Below, piece by piece: positions 7,792 through 14,883 of a stretch of DNA of 21,617 nt. A program made the translations under genes and the position numbers. Within the stretch, counting starts at the first letter, position 1. Each line of letters opens with the position of its first letter. The notes under the pieces were generated by a model, which worked only from the letters and a program-made list of their open reading frames with translations, ran no database searches and was not told the DNA's origin. This stretch comes from an uncultured Bacilli bacterium (GTDB taxonomy: Bacteria; Bacillota_I; Bacilli_A; RF39; UBA660), in contig CAKOXW010000008.1 of the NCBI GenBank assembly GCA_934130375.1, forward strand, positions 1-21,617, given 5' to 3'.

Positions 7792-8028
7792 TCACCTCAA
7801 TACAACTTCATATATATCACCAGTAATATATAACTCTTCTTTTTTTAATTTTGAAATGACTAACTTATTACCAATTATAGATACATTTTTTATATTATCA
7901 GTTATAATTATTTTACTGTCTAAAAACGATAATATTTTTTTATAATTTAAAACATAAATACCTGAATCATCTATATGTATTTCTAATTTGTTAGAATCAA
8001 TATAATCTTTAAATCTTTCTAATATCAC
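7792..8028 (-). CDS. yqfC: YqfC, YabP/YqfC family sporulation protein
   Basis: 78 residues. The start is GTG 8026-8028, seven bases after AGGTGA; no ATG fits. The family pattern is clear: IDDSGIYVLNYKKILSF, then VSIIGNKLVIS and LYITGDIYEVVL, matching the NYK, IxGxxL and IxGxI strands of YabP/YqfC. Members act in spore formation in Bacillus (SigE-controlled). It is the first gene of the operon and is adjacent to yqfD as in spore formers. I see no convincing promoter between it and the yqeY terminator. Confidence 0.88.
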   Translation of the reverse strand: MILERFKDYIDSNKLEIHIDDSGIYVLNYKKILSFLDSKIIITDNIKNVSIIGNKLVISKLKKEELYITGDIYEVVLR

Positions 8029-8053
8029 AAATACATCACCTATTTAAGTCTAT

Positions 8054-8077
8054 GAAAAAAAGACTATTTCTAGTCTT
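8054..8077 (-). terminator. Intrinsic terminator of rpsU-yqeY
   Basis: Perfect 7-bp stem AAGACTA/TAGTCTT (8060-8066 and 8071-8077) with a GAAA loop followed by a run of T on the minus strand. It overlaps the yqeY stop codon. Confidence 0.85.
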
Positions 8078-8516
8078 AATTTAATTTGCTTTTTATTATA
8101 CTACTTACTTGTTGCATATCTGCTCTTCCTTTTACTTTAGAAGAAACAATCTTCATAACACTACCCATATCTTTTATAGTTGTAGCATTTACTTCTTTAA
8201 TTGCTTGTTCAATAATATTAGATAACTCTTCTTCACCTATTTGTTCAGGCATATATGCACTTAGTATTTCTATTTCAGAATTTGTTTTATCAATTAAATC
8301 TTGTCTATTTCCTCTTTCAAATTCTACAATAGATTCTTTTCTAGTTTTAATTTGTTTTGCGATGATTGCAATAATATCATCATCATTTAATTTATCTACT
8401 CTCTTATTAATTCTTTCAAGGTCAACTGCACCTTTTAATAATCTTAGTGTAGATAACTTTAGAGTATCATGTTCTTTCATTGCTGAAACTATATCAACAT
8501 TAATTTTTTCTAACAA
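8076..8516 (-). CDS. yqeY: YqeY, GatB/YqeY-domain protein
   Basis: About 146 residues. The reading frame is open to TTG 8523-8525, but that codon abuts the AGGAG site; the TTG at 8514-8516, nine bases after AGGAG, gives MLEKINVDIVSAMKEHDTLKL, which aligns with the family start. Helical blocks LSTLRLLKGAV, IAIIAKQIKTRKESI, EIEILSAYMPEQI and IVSSKVKGRADMQQVSSIIK are the YqeY pattern, related to the tail domain of GatB amidotransferase. The cellular role is not defined; rpsU-yqeY pairing is common in Bacillota. The AGGAG site overlaps the rpsU stop codon. Confidence 0.92.
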   Translation of the reverse strand: MLEKINVDIVSAMKEHDTLKLSTLRLLKGAVDLERINKRVDKLNDDDIIAIIAKQIKTRKESIVEFERGNRQDLIDKTNSEIEILSAYMPEQIGEEELSNIIEQAIKEVNATTIKDMGSVMKIVSSKVKGRADMQQVSSIIKSKLN

Positions 8517-8528
8517 GATAATCAACTC

Positions 8529-8729
8529 CTAGTCATAATTTCTATTTTTTCTATTTTGTTTTCTACTATTTATAATAGCATTTTTCTTTGCTTCTCTTCT
8601 TAAAACGCCTGGTTTGCTGAAGTGTTCCCTTTTCTTATATTCAGAGAGAGTACCACTCTTGGCAACTTGTTGTTTAAATCTCTTTAAACCGCTTTCAAAA
8701 TTACCGTTCTTTATAACAGTCTTAGACAT
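8529..8729 (-). CDS. rpsU: 30S ribosomal protein bS21
   Basis: 66 residues from the second of two adjacent ATG codons (8727-8729); the first (8730-8732) would add one Met. GGAGGGAGGG precedes both. The sequence MSKTVIKNGNFESGLKRFKQ, GTLSEYKKREHFSKPGVLRR and a Lys/Arg-rich tail is typical of bS21, which sits by the anti-Shine-Dalgarno end of 16S rRNA and helps initiation. A strong promoter precedes it and yqeY follows. Confidence 0.95.
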   Translation of the reverse strand: MSKTVIKNGNFESGLKRFKQQVAKSGTLSEYKKREHFSKPGVLRREAKKNAIINSRKQNRKNRNYD

Positions 8730-8762
8730 CATTATCCCTCCCTCCGACTTAATTTCAAAAGT

Positions 8763-8791
8763 ATTATACTACTTATTTCGGCACATTTCAA
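8763..8791 (-). promoter_or_regulatory. Sigma-A type promoter for rpsU-yqeY
   Basis: TTGAAA (8786-8791) and TATAAT (8763-8768) with a 17-bp spacer on the minus strand, ending about 30 bases before the ribosome site. Confidence 0.85.
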
Positions 8792-8837
8792 CATTTTTTT
8801 ACAATTTATTTAGTATAAAATTGGTATTTTTAATAAA

Positions 8838-8870
8838 GAAAAAAAGAAATTAGTAAATCATTTAATTTCT
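8838..8870 (-). terminator. Intrinsic terminator closing the type VII module
   Basis: 8-bp stem AGAAATTA/TAATTTCT (8845-8852 and 8863-8870), 10-nt loop, then seven T on the minus strand. The DUF4176 gene stop codon is in the loop. Confidence 0.8.
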
Positions 8871-9148
8871 TTTAACATTTCTTTAATTTTATCGTTATCT
8901 AATAACATATCTTTAAATTCTAAAAATGAATTTCCTTGATTACCCATTTGTATTACTGAACGAATATCTTTATGATTAAATCCTCTTAAGACACTCATAT
9001 CTACTAAACCTTCTGGATAAGGAATTCCTATATATTCCTTTTTTTCATTTTCATTTACATTTGCAAAATAACCAATTAACATTAATGGTTTTCTTGCCCT
9101 TTTTAAAAGTATTACAGACCCAATAGGTAGAATATCATTTATATTCAT
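8858..9148 (-). CDS. DUF4176 protein, type VII secretion-associated
   Basis: 96 residues from ATG 9146-9148 (GGTGAT upstream); an earlier ATG at 9170-9172 has no ribosome site. The N-terminal half reads LPIGSVILLKRARKPLMLIG, then YIGIPYPEG and FNHKDIRSVI, which is the DUF4176 pattern. DUF4176 genes are often found in Firmicutes type VII secretion loci, but their role is unknown. It is the last gene of the module and separated from the preceding esx-like gene by a strong hairpin terminator, so its level may be lower or set by its own promoter (a TATACT hexamer lies just upstream). Confidence 0.85.
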   Translation of the reverse strand: MNINDILPIGSVILLKRARKPLMLIGYFANVNENEKKEYIGIPYPEGLVDMSVLRGFNHKDIRSVIQMGNQGNSFLEFKDMLLDNDKIKEMLKEIK

Positions 9149-9180
9149 ATTATCACCATTATAAGTATACAATTATTTAT

Positions 9181-9206
9181 AGAAAAAAACAAGTTGCCTT
9201 GTTTTT
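9181..9206 (-). terminator. Intrinsic terminator between the second esx gene and the DUF4176 gene
   Basis: Perfect 9-bp stem AAAAACAAG/CTTGTTTTT (9185-9193 and 9198-9206) with a 4-nt loop, then TTTC on the minus strand. The stop codon of the upstream gene overlaps the stem base. Confidence 0.8.
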
Positions 9207-9492
9207 ATTGTGAATTTCTAGTTAAAATATCATCTTGTGCTTGATATTCTTCAATTGCCTTATATAGGAATTGTTGGAAACTAGCAACTTTAGATGTAAA
9301 GCCACTTAACTTAGCATCTAAATGTGTATATGTTTCATAAAGTTGGTCTCCACCGTTACTTACTAAAACATTTTTAAGTGAATTCATTTGATTACGTAAA
9401 GTTAAGAAATCCTCATCCATTCTACTGCAAATTGCTCCTAATCTATCAGCACGTTCTCTTGCTTCAGAATATGACATACTTCCAAGAGCCAT
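9205..9492 (-). CDS. WXG100-like protein without the WXG motif (EsxB-type partner)
   Basis: 95 residues, all predicted alpha-helical: helix 1 about 6-45, a turn at NGG (46-48), helix 2 about 49-87, and a short polar tail. Size, helix-turn-helix layout and the place between a WXG100 gene and DUF4176 support an Esx-type secreted protein, but the turn lacks the Trp of WXG. Such Trp-less members are known as partners in Esx heterodimers, so pairing with the neighbouring WXG protein is a reasonable inference. GGGAGGTG precedes ATG 9490-9492. There is one Cys, C22. Confidence 0.75.
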   Translation of the reverse strand: MALGSMSYSEARERADRLGAICSRMDEDFLTLRNQMNSLKNVLVSNGGDQLYETYTHLDAKLSGFTSKVASFQQFLYKAIEEYQAQDDILTRNSQ

Positions 9493-9524
9493 ATATTACA
9501 CCTCCCTATTTTTTATTAATTTAA

Positions 9525-9818
9525 TTATAGTTTTCCTGCTGCACTCATTATATTATCTCTAGCTTCAGCCATTCTATGACCATGGTCACCTAGAATTACA
9601 GAAATTTGTTCAACTATTTCACCTAATTTTCTAAAATCTGGTTCATAGCTAGTAGCTTGTGATACATATCCTGCTGCATCAGCACCAGCCCAAGCACTAG
9701 AAACTTCATCAATTGCGTTAAACAATTTAGCTTTTTCACTCATATATTCATTATAAGTATTTTTAATTTGACTAGCTAAATTCATAATTCCTTCTGGATC
9801 TGCTTGCCATCCGTTCAT
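9525..9818 (-). CDS. WXG100 family protein (EsxA-like type VII substrate)
   Basis: 97 residues from ATG 9816-9818, eight bases after AGGTGG; in-frame GTG codons upstream lie inside that site. Two helices flank a turn with W43-A-G45, a direct WXG motif, preceded by an Ala-rich SSAWAGADAAG stretch. Helix 2 ends with HRMAEARDNIMSAAGKL. WXG100 proteins form helical-hairpin dimers exported by EssC-type ATPases. The gene lies between the esaB-like gene (17 bases) and a second Esx-type gene (32 bases), the expected arrangement for a heterodimer pair. Confidence 0.92.
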   Translation of the reverse strand: MNGWQADPEGIMNLASQIKNTYNEYMSEKAKLFNAIDEVSSAWAGADAAGYVSQATSYEPDFRKLGEIVEQISVILGDHGHRMAEARDNIMSAAGKL

Positions 9819-9835
9819 CAACTTCACCACCTTTC

Positions 9836-10093
9836 CTATATTAATATGATTTTTGAGCCGTTTATCATCTTTGATTCTTTTACAGTTAGATTTACATCAA
9901 AAACACTTCCTGACTCCTCATCTATTATTACCGAATTCTCTTTTTGAGCCGGATAATAACCATTAGTGATTTCGTTTAAAGATTTCTCAATTAATTTAAT
10001 AACTGTTGAAATTCTTTTATTAACTGGAATATATATTTCAAAATTTTCTTCAAGAAGAGGCACAATAACTTCAATTAAAATCTTGTTATTCAT
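9836..10093 (-). CDS. EsaB/YukD-like ubiquitin-fold protein
   Basis: 85 residues from ATG 10091-10093; AGGAGG lies in the last codons of essC and the two genes overlap by eight bases. Nine more in-frame residues upstream have no ribosome site. The pattern of short strands (ILIEVIVPLLEENFEIYI), a helix (TVIKLIEKSLNEI) and a final strand NGSKIILI matches the small ubiquitin-like YukD/EsaB proteins of type VIIb systems, which act as cytosolic or regulatory components. Sequence similarity is low, so the call rests on size, fold pattern and position. Confidence 0.75.
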   Translation of the reverse strand: MNNKILIEVIVPLLEENFEIYIPVNKRISTVIKLIEKSLNEITNGYYPAQKENSVIIDEESGSVFDVNLTVKESKMINGSKIILI

Positions 10094-13000
10094 CTGACTC
10101 CTCCTCATATCCAGTTTCACTTGTTAAGAACTTAGTAAGAACAGGTACTCCTCTTTTTATGATATATCCAAATCCGATTGGAATTTCTGCCTGCAACTCT
10201 CTTGATAATCTTGTTATCTTTATTGCATACTGTTCAGACACACCATCTCCAAGCCATATACCTTGGTTATTCTTTGCTATGGTCTTATACCAATTATCAT
10301 ACTCTATTTTCTTGAAAATATCAATAGTATCAACAAAAATAAATTTGATAGTTTTTAACATTGATGCTTTTTCAACTAATGAAATAAATTCACTTTTAGC
10401 ATCTGGTGAGAACTTAAACATTAATGAATCAAGTCCAAGAATTACACATACTAAAGGTTTAACGCTTGCAATAGAATCTCTATTATAGTTGTTTTTAACA
10501 AGTAAGTCTTTTTGCCTTAATAAAGTTCCATTTAATGATTCAATAACTTTACCAAAATCTTTTTTGTAGATAAATAGATTATCTGTATTCTTAATATTCT
10601 TAGCATAATCAACAGCATCAAATACTACAACTGTTGTATCTTTTACTTTACTTAATTCAAGTATAAATGGTTTTAAGAAATATTCCATATTTTGAAATTC
10701 AAGTGCACTTATAATTGTAGCAATGTTATTATCAAAATCCCAAGTCATTATATCTAGGGTATTTTTATTAATACCAATAGGTACTTTATTTAAATTACCT
10801 AATTTTGGTAACAAAGTTGCTTCAGTAACAATTTCAGGCAATACTTTTATAGCATCAGCACGACTTTCTGCTTTAGAACTTAATTCTTCACATAATTGCA
10901 TTATATGTTCACTAAGTTTTTCTGGATCATATGGATATGCTGTTTGAAATTCGTGTACAGTATCTATTTTAACTAATCCTCTACCATATAACTTAGATGG
11001 ATATTTTTTTCTTGCTTCTGGGAATATTGTTACATAATCAGATTCATCATTTAATTGTAAGCATATTTCTTGTTTGAAATTTTGTCTTAGTTTATATCTT
11101 ATTGTACTTGTTGCAGTAGCAGTTATTATAAATACAATACCATATTTTAAACCTTCTCTTGTAAATTGTTGAAATAATTCATCATAATCTTGATAAGTTT
11201 CATGAAATGCCTCAAAGTTATTTATCATAACAACTATTAAAGGCTCTTTCTTATCAGATTTTTTATTGTAATAATTAAAATCACCATTATATTTTGCAAA
11301 TAATTTCTTTCTATCTGCCATTTTTTGATTAATTGTTTTAAATAAATTATTTACTTTTTCAGTTTCATTTATAAATATTACATCACCAACCTGTGGTGCT
11401 TTCTCATAAATTCTAAGGATTTCTGAACCAAAATCTAGAATATAGAAATTAACTTCATTACTATCATGATTTGTAATTGTTGAATATATTAAACTATTTA
11501 ATAAAGTATTTTTACCACTACCAGTTGAACCATACACAATTAAGTTGCCTCCATGATTTAAGTTAACTGTAAATATATTTTGTAACTGATTAGCAGGATC
11601 ATCATATTCACCAATTACTGGATTTATTTCACAAACCTCGGATTTATAATTATATTTTTTTACTAAGTCATCTACATAAATTAACGCTGGTATCTTTTCT
11701 AACCAAAGTTGTCTAACTTTAATTTTTTCTTCATTAGCAACTTCAATAAGGTAATCCATTATATTTGATAATTGTTCACCGCATGAAGCCATTTTTTGTT
11801 CTTTTTCATCATCAATGCTCTTAGTAATATAGCCAACATCATCAATAAAATTAAGTGTAGTATCAACTTTTCTTTTTGGTTTATCAGTTGGTATATAAGA
11901 TGCTCCACAATAAGCAGAAAGCCCATAAGCAAAGAATTCATTATAACCAACTTGTAAGTAAAATCTACCTACATTTTTAATAGTTGCCGCCTCAGGAGTT
12001 TTAATCATATCCATACTATCTGCTTTTTCTTGAACTTTAAGGCATATTCTAAATCTACTATTACTCCAAATTTGATCATTAACAACGCCTGATGGTTTCT
12101 GAGTTGCTAAGATTAAGTGAACTCCTAAACTACGACCAATACGTGCGGTACTTATTAATTGATCCATGAAATCTGGTTGTTGTGCTTTTAATTCAGCAAA
12201 TTCATCGCAAATTATAAATAAATGTGAAATCGGTTCATCAACAACACCATTTTTGTATAATTTTTGATATTTATATATATCTATAGTACTTTCTCCAGAT
12301 ATATTTCTTGCTTTATTAAATACTCTTTGTCTTCTTCTTAACTCACTATCGATTGATATTAATGCTCTATTCATCTCAGCAGTATCTAGGTTAGTAATTG
12401 TTCCTGCTATATGTGGTAGTTTCTTACCAGTTTCTCTATTTTCAAAAGCACGAGCAACTCCACCACCTTTATAGTCAATAATTATAAATGATACATCGTG
12501 TGGATGATAATTAACTGCAAGTGATAATATATAAGTTATAATAAGCTCACTCTTACCACTACCAGTCATACCTGCAATAAGTCCATGTGGACCATGAAAT
12601 TTTTCATGTAAGTCAAGTTTTAATATATTACCTTGTTTATCAATACCTAAAGGCGCTTGTATACTATTAATTGGAGTATTATTTTGCCACCTTGTATATG
12701 AGTTTAATTGTTCAACTTTACCTACATTGTACATTTCCAAAAATGAAATTGAATTTGGAAAATTAACGTCATCTTTAATTGTATCAATTGGAATATTTGC
12801 AAGTTTAATTGAACATTCTAATAAGTTTAAATTAGGATTATAATCTACATTAAATTTCTTTTGTTTATTAGTTACTAACTCATCTTCAAATATAACACCT
12901 TTTGAATTGTTACCAATTGATATAAAGTTCATACACTCATTAGGTAAGTTAGTAAGTCTATCATTTAATATAAGAAGTGAAAATCCACTATTTATTTCTT

Positions 13001-14708
13001 GAGATAAAACATCTTTAATAATTTCTATATCTCTAGCATTTTTAAAATCATCAGTTATTATAAAGTAATATGGTTTAACATTTGTATATGGTATAGCCTT
13101 TTTATCTTCACCATCTTTATATACTCTTGCTTGAAATATATTTTCCAAATTAGAAGAAATTTGTTGCATATCATCTACATTTTTAGCAAAATATCTAATT
13201 GTTTTTTCATTATCAAATAAATGAGGAAGTACTTTAAATTGTTCCCAATATTTAGCATTTTGTTCATTTGTAAATATAACTAATTTAACATCATCATAGC
13301 TATGATATGTAATTATTTGAAGTATTAGTGATAAACATACATTACTAATAATATTTAAATCACCTACTAATGCTGAAATATACTTATCAGTAAATGAAAC
13401 AACTATTGGAACATTTTCAAGTAGCTTTGAATCATTAACTAATCTATTAGTTATATCCTTTAAATCATCTACTTGTAATGTAAAGTGTTCCTGTGGATAA
13501 TTTATATCCATATTAACTGGTACAGTACCTCTACCTACTCTTAATTTTAAGAAATCATCTTGGTCTCTTTCTCTTTCCCAAAGATTAGTTTTCTTAAACA
13601 TAATTATCTTTATTAATTCATCAGAATCAGGAAAAGATTCATTTAAAGCATCAGTCTGTATTTTAATTACATCTCTTACAAAATTTCTTTTATCTTCAAT
13701 ATATTGTGTATACTTTTCTACTCTTAATTTTTCATATTTTTTAAATTGCTTTTTTCTATATCCTCTATTTAAAAGTGGCCATAGAAACATAGTTACAAGC
13801 ATTGCAACAGACATTATTATTGAAGGTAATGCTTCTTTTAATGACCTTCCATTTGCAACAACACTATTAATTGCAGTAAATGCTGAAACACCTGATGTAA
13901 CACCCATTGTAAGCATTGAACCAATTGATAATAAAAGTGGTGTCTTATCTTCTTCTTGTTTTGGAGGAGGTGCATCTATTTGCAATGAGATTCTATCTGG
14001 GTTATTTCTAAATCTTGGTGCTTTAAAGAAATAATCGCCATCTTTATATGCTTCTACTTCCTCTTCTTGTTCCTTATCAAATTCTTTGATATTTTGATGT
14101 GGATAACTTGATTGACTAAATAAATTGCCATCTACTTTTATTTTATCAATATTATTAACAATTAAATTATTTTTAGCAACAATTATCTTAAGACCCATGA
14201 TAAATATTACATCACCATTTTTAAGTTGTCTTGTAGCAATTGCTTCTTTATTTACATAAGTTCCTTTATTTGATACATTCATTGCATACCATACACCTTG
14301 TTTATAAACAATCTTAGTATGTTCTAAATCAACCATATTAGAAATGTATTGTATTTGGCAAGTTTCTTTACTACCAACTGTAAATTCAGCATCTCTTTTA
14401 ATCATCAACTGAATATATTTATCAGTATAAACAGGGCCCGCATAAATATAAGCATCTTCTTCTTTTTCAATCTTTAATGTATAAAATTTACCTTCTTCTA
14501 GTATTGCAGTCTTTTTATATTCACCATTATCATAAATAGAAGCTTCATAATTACTTATAATTTCCCATTTATTATCGTTATCAACAACATTTATTAAATT
14601 TCTTTCTTTTAAATTTCTATCTTCATCTTTAATCCAATAATTACCATGAACTTGCATAGGTAATACAAAATCAATTAATTTATTTTTTTTAATTATGGTA
14701 ACTTTCAT
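10086..14708 (-). CDS. essC: Type VII secretion FtsK/SpoIIIE ATPase EssC
   Basis: 1540 residues, the usual EssC length. The N-terminal 1-190 hold tandem FHA-like domains (ISNMVDLEHTKI, NKGTYVN, LKNGDVIFIMG). Two membrane helices lie at about 257-280 and 292-314. The first FtsK/SpoIIIE domain has an intact Walker A GMTGSGKS (713-720) and Walker B LFIICDE (830-836). The second has GSTGSGKN (1060-1067), with Asn at the usual Ser/Thr, and MINNFE in place of an acidic Walker B. The third (from about 1310) has no Walker A. EssC is the motor and substrate-docking hub in the membrane. The acidic tail ETGYEEESDE overlaps the esaB-like gene. Start ATG 14706-14708 follows AGGTGG. Confidence 0.95.
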   Translation of the reverse strand: MKVTIIKKNKLIDFVLPMQVHGNYWIKDEDRNLKERNLINVVDNDNKWEIISNYEASIYDNGEYKKTAILEEGKFYTLKIEKEEDAYIYAGPVYTDKYIQLMIKRDAEFTVGSKETCQIQYISNMVDLEHTKIVYKQGVWYAMNVSNKGTYVNKEAIATRQLKNGDVIFIMGLKIIVAKNNLIVNNIDKIKVDGNLFSQSSYPHQNIKEFDKEQEEEVEAYKDGDYFFKAPRFRNNPDRISLQIDAPPPKQEEDKTPLLLSIGSMLTMGVTSGVSAFTAINSVVANGRSLKEALPSIIMSVAMLVTMFLWPLLNRGYRKKQFKKYEKLRVEKYTQYIEDKRNFVRDVIKIQTDALNESFPDSDELIKIIMFKKTNLWERERDQDDFLKLRVGRGTVPVNMDINYPQEHFTLQVDDLKDITNRLVNDSKLLENVPIVVSFTDKYISALVGDLNIISNVCLSLILQIITYHSYDDVKLVIFTNEQNAKYWEQFKVLPHLFDNEKTIRYFAKNVDDMQQISSNLENIFQARVYKDGEDKKAIPYTNVKPYYFIITDDFKNARDIEIIKDVLSQEINSGFSLLILNDRLTNLPNECMNFISIGNNSKGVIFEDELVTNKQKKFNVDYNPNLNLLECSIKLANIPIDTIKDDVNFPNSISFLEMYNVGKVEQLNSYTRWQNNTPINSIQAPLGIDKQGNILKLDLHEKFHGPHGLIAGMTGSGKSELIITYILSLAVNYHPHDVSFIIIDYKGGGVARAFENRETGKKLPHIAGTITNLDTAEMNRALISIDSELRRRQRVFNKARNISGESTIDIYKYQKLYKNGVVDEPISHLFIICDEFAELKAQQPDFMDQLISTARIGRSLGVHLILATQKPSGVVNDQIWSNSRFRICLKVQEKADSMDMIKTPEAATIKNVGRFYLQVGYNEFFAYGLSAYCGASYIPTDKPKRKVDTTLNFIDDVGYITKSIDDEKEQKMASCGEQLSNIMDYLIEVANEEKIKVRQLWLEKIPALIYVDDLVKKYNYKSEVCEINPVIGEYDDPANQLQNIFTVNLNHGGNLIVYGSTGSGKNTLLNSLIYSTITNHDSNEVNFYILDFGSEILRIYEKAPQVGDVIFINETEKVNNLFKTINQKMADRKKLFAKYNGDFNYYNKKSDKKEPLIVVMINNFEAFHETYQDYDELFQQFTREGLKYGIVFIITATATSTIRYKLRQNFKQEICLQLNDESDYVTIFPEARKKYPSKLYGRGLVKIDTVHEFQTAYPYDPEKLSEHIMQLCEELSSKAESRADAIKVLPEIVTEATLLPKLGNLNKVPIGINKNTLDIMTWDFDNNIATIISALEFQNMEYFLKPFILELSKVKDTTVVVFDAVDYAKNIKNTDNLFIYKKDFGKVIESLNGTLLRQKDLLVKNNYNRDSIASVKPLVCVILGLDSLMFKFSPDAKSEFISLVEKASMLKTIKFIFVDTIDIFKKIEYDNWYKTIAKNNQGIWLGDGVSEQYAIKITRLSRELQAEIPIGFGYIIKRGVPVLTKFLTSETGYEEESDE

Positions 14709-14745
14709 ATAACCACCTACTTTATCCTAAAATAATTTTAACACA

Positions 14746-14780
14746 AATAAAAAAAAAGTACTAGTATTTTTTAGTACTTT
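14746..14780 (-). terminator. Intrinsic terminator between the DUF1292 gene and essC
   Basis: 9-bp stem AAAGTACTA/TAGTACTTT (14755-14763 and 14772-14780), 8-nt loop, then a long T run on the minus strand. It ends the DUF1292 transcript; the essC promoter must lie in the 40 bases that follow, where only weak -10-like sequences are seen. Confidence 0.85.
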
Positions 14781-14883
14781 AACAAGATTGTTGATTTTAA
14801 TTTGGATTCCCGTTTTTATGTAAAAAACTGAAATAAGTCTTAAAAACGGAATTAGTATTAAAATTTGCTTACTTTAACAAGAT
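14775..14883. repeat. Small palindromic element flanked by 14-bp direct repeats
   Basis: TACTTTAACAAGAT occurs at 14775-14788 and again at 14870-14883 in the same orientation. The 81 bases between are nearly a palindrome: ATTTTAAT (14794-14801) with ATTAAAAT (14857-14864), a 4/4 internal loop, then ATTCCCGTTTTTA (14806-14818) with TAAAAACGGAAT (14841-14852, one bulged base) around a 22-nt loop. The right-hand direct repeat includes the stop codon of the DUF1292 gene. It looks like a small inserted element, or a duplicated segment. Confidence 0.6.

Noticed and set aside
8045..8077. A third AGACT segment after the yqeY terminator that could pair with its second arm, as in an attenuator.
   Set aside because: The alternative helix has only five pairs against seven in the terminator, and the downstream genes have no matching ligand logic.
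8086..8532. A 148-codon plus-strand ORF opposite yqeY.
   Set aside because: It is an antisense shadow of a clearly conserved gene, has no family features and no ribosome site.
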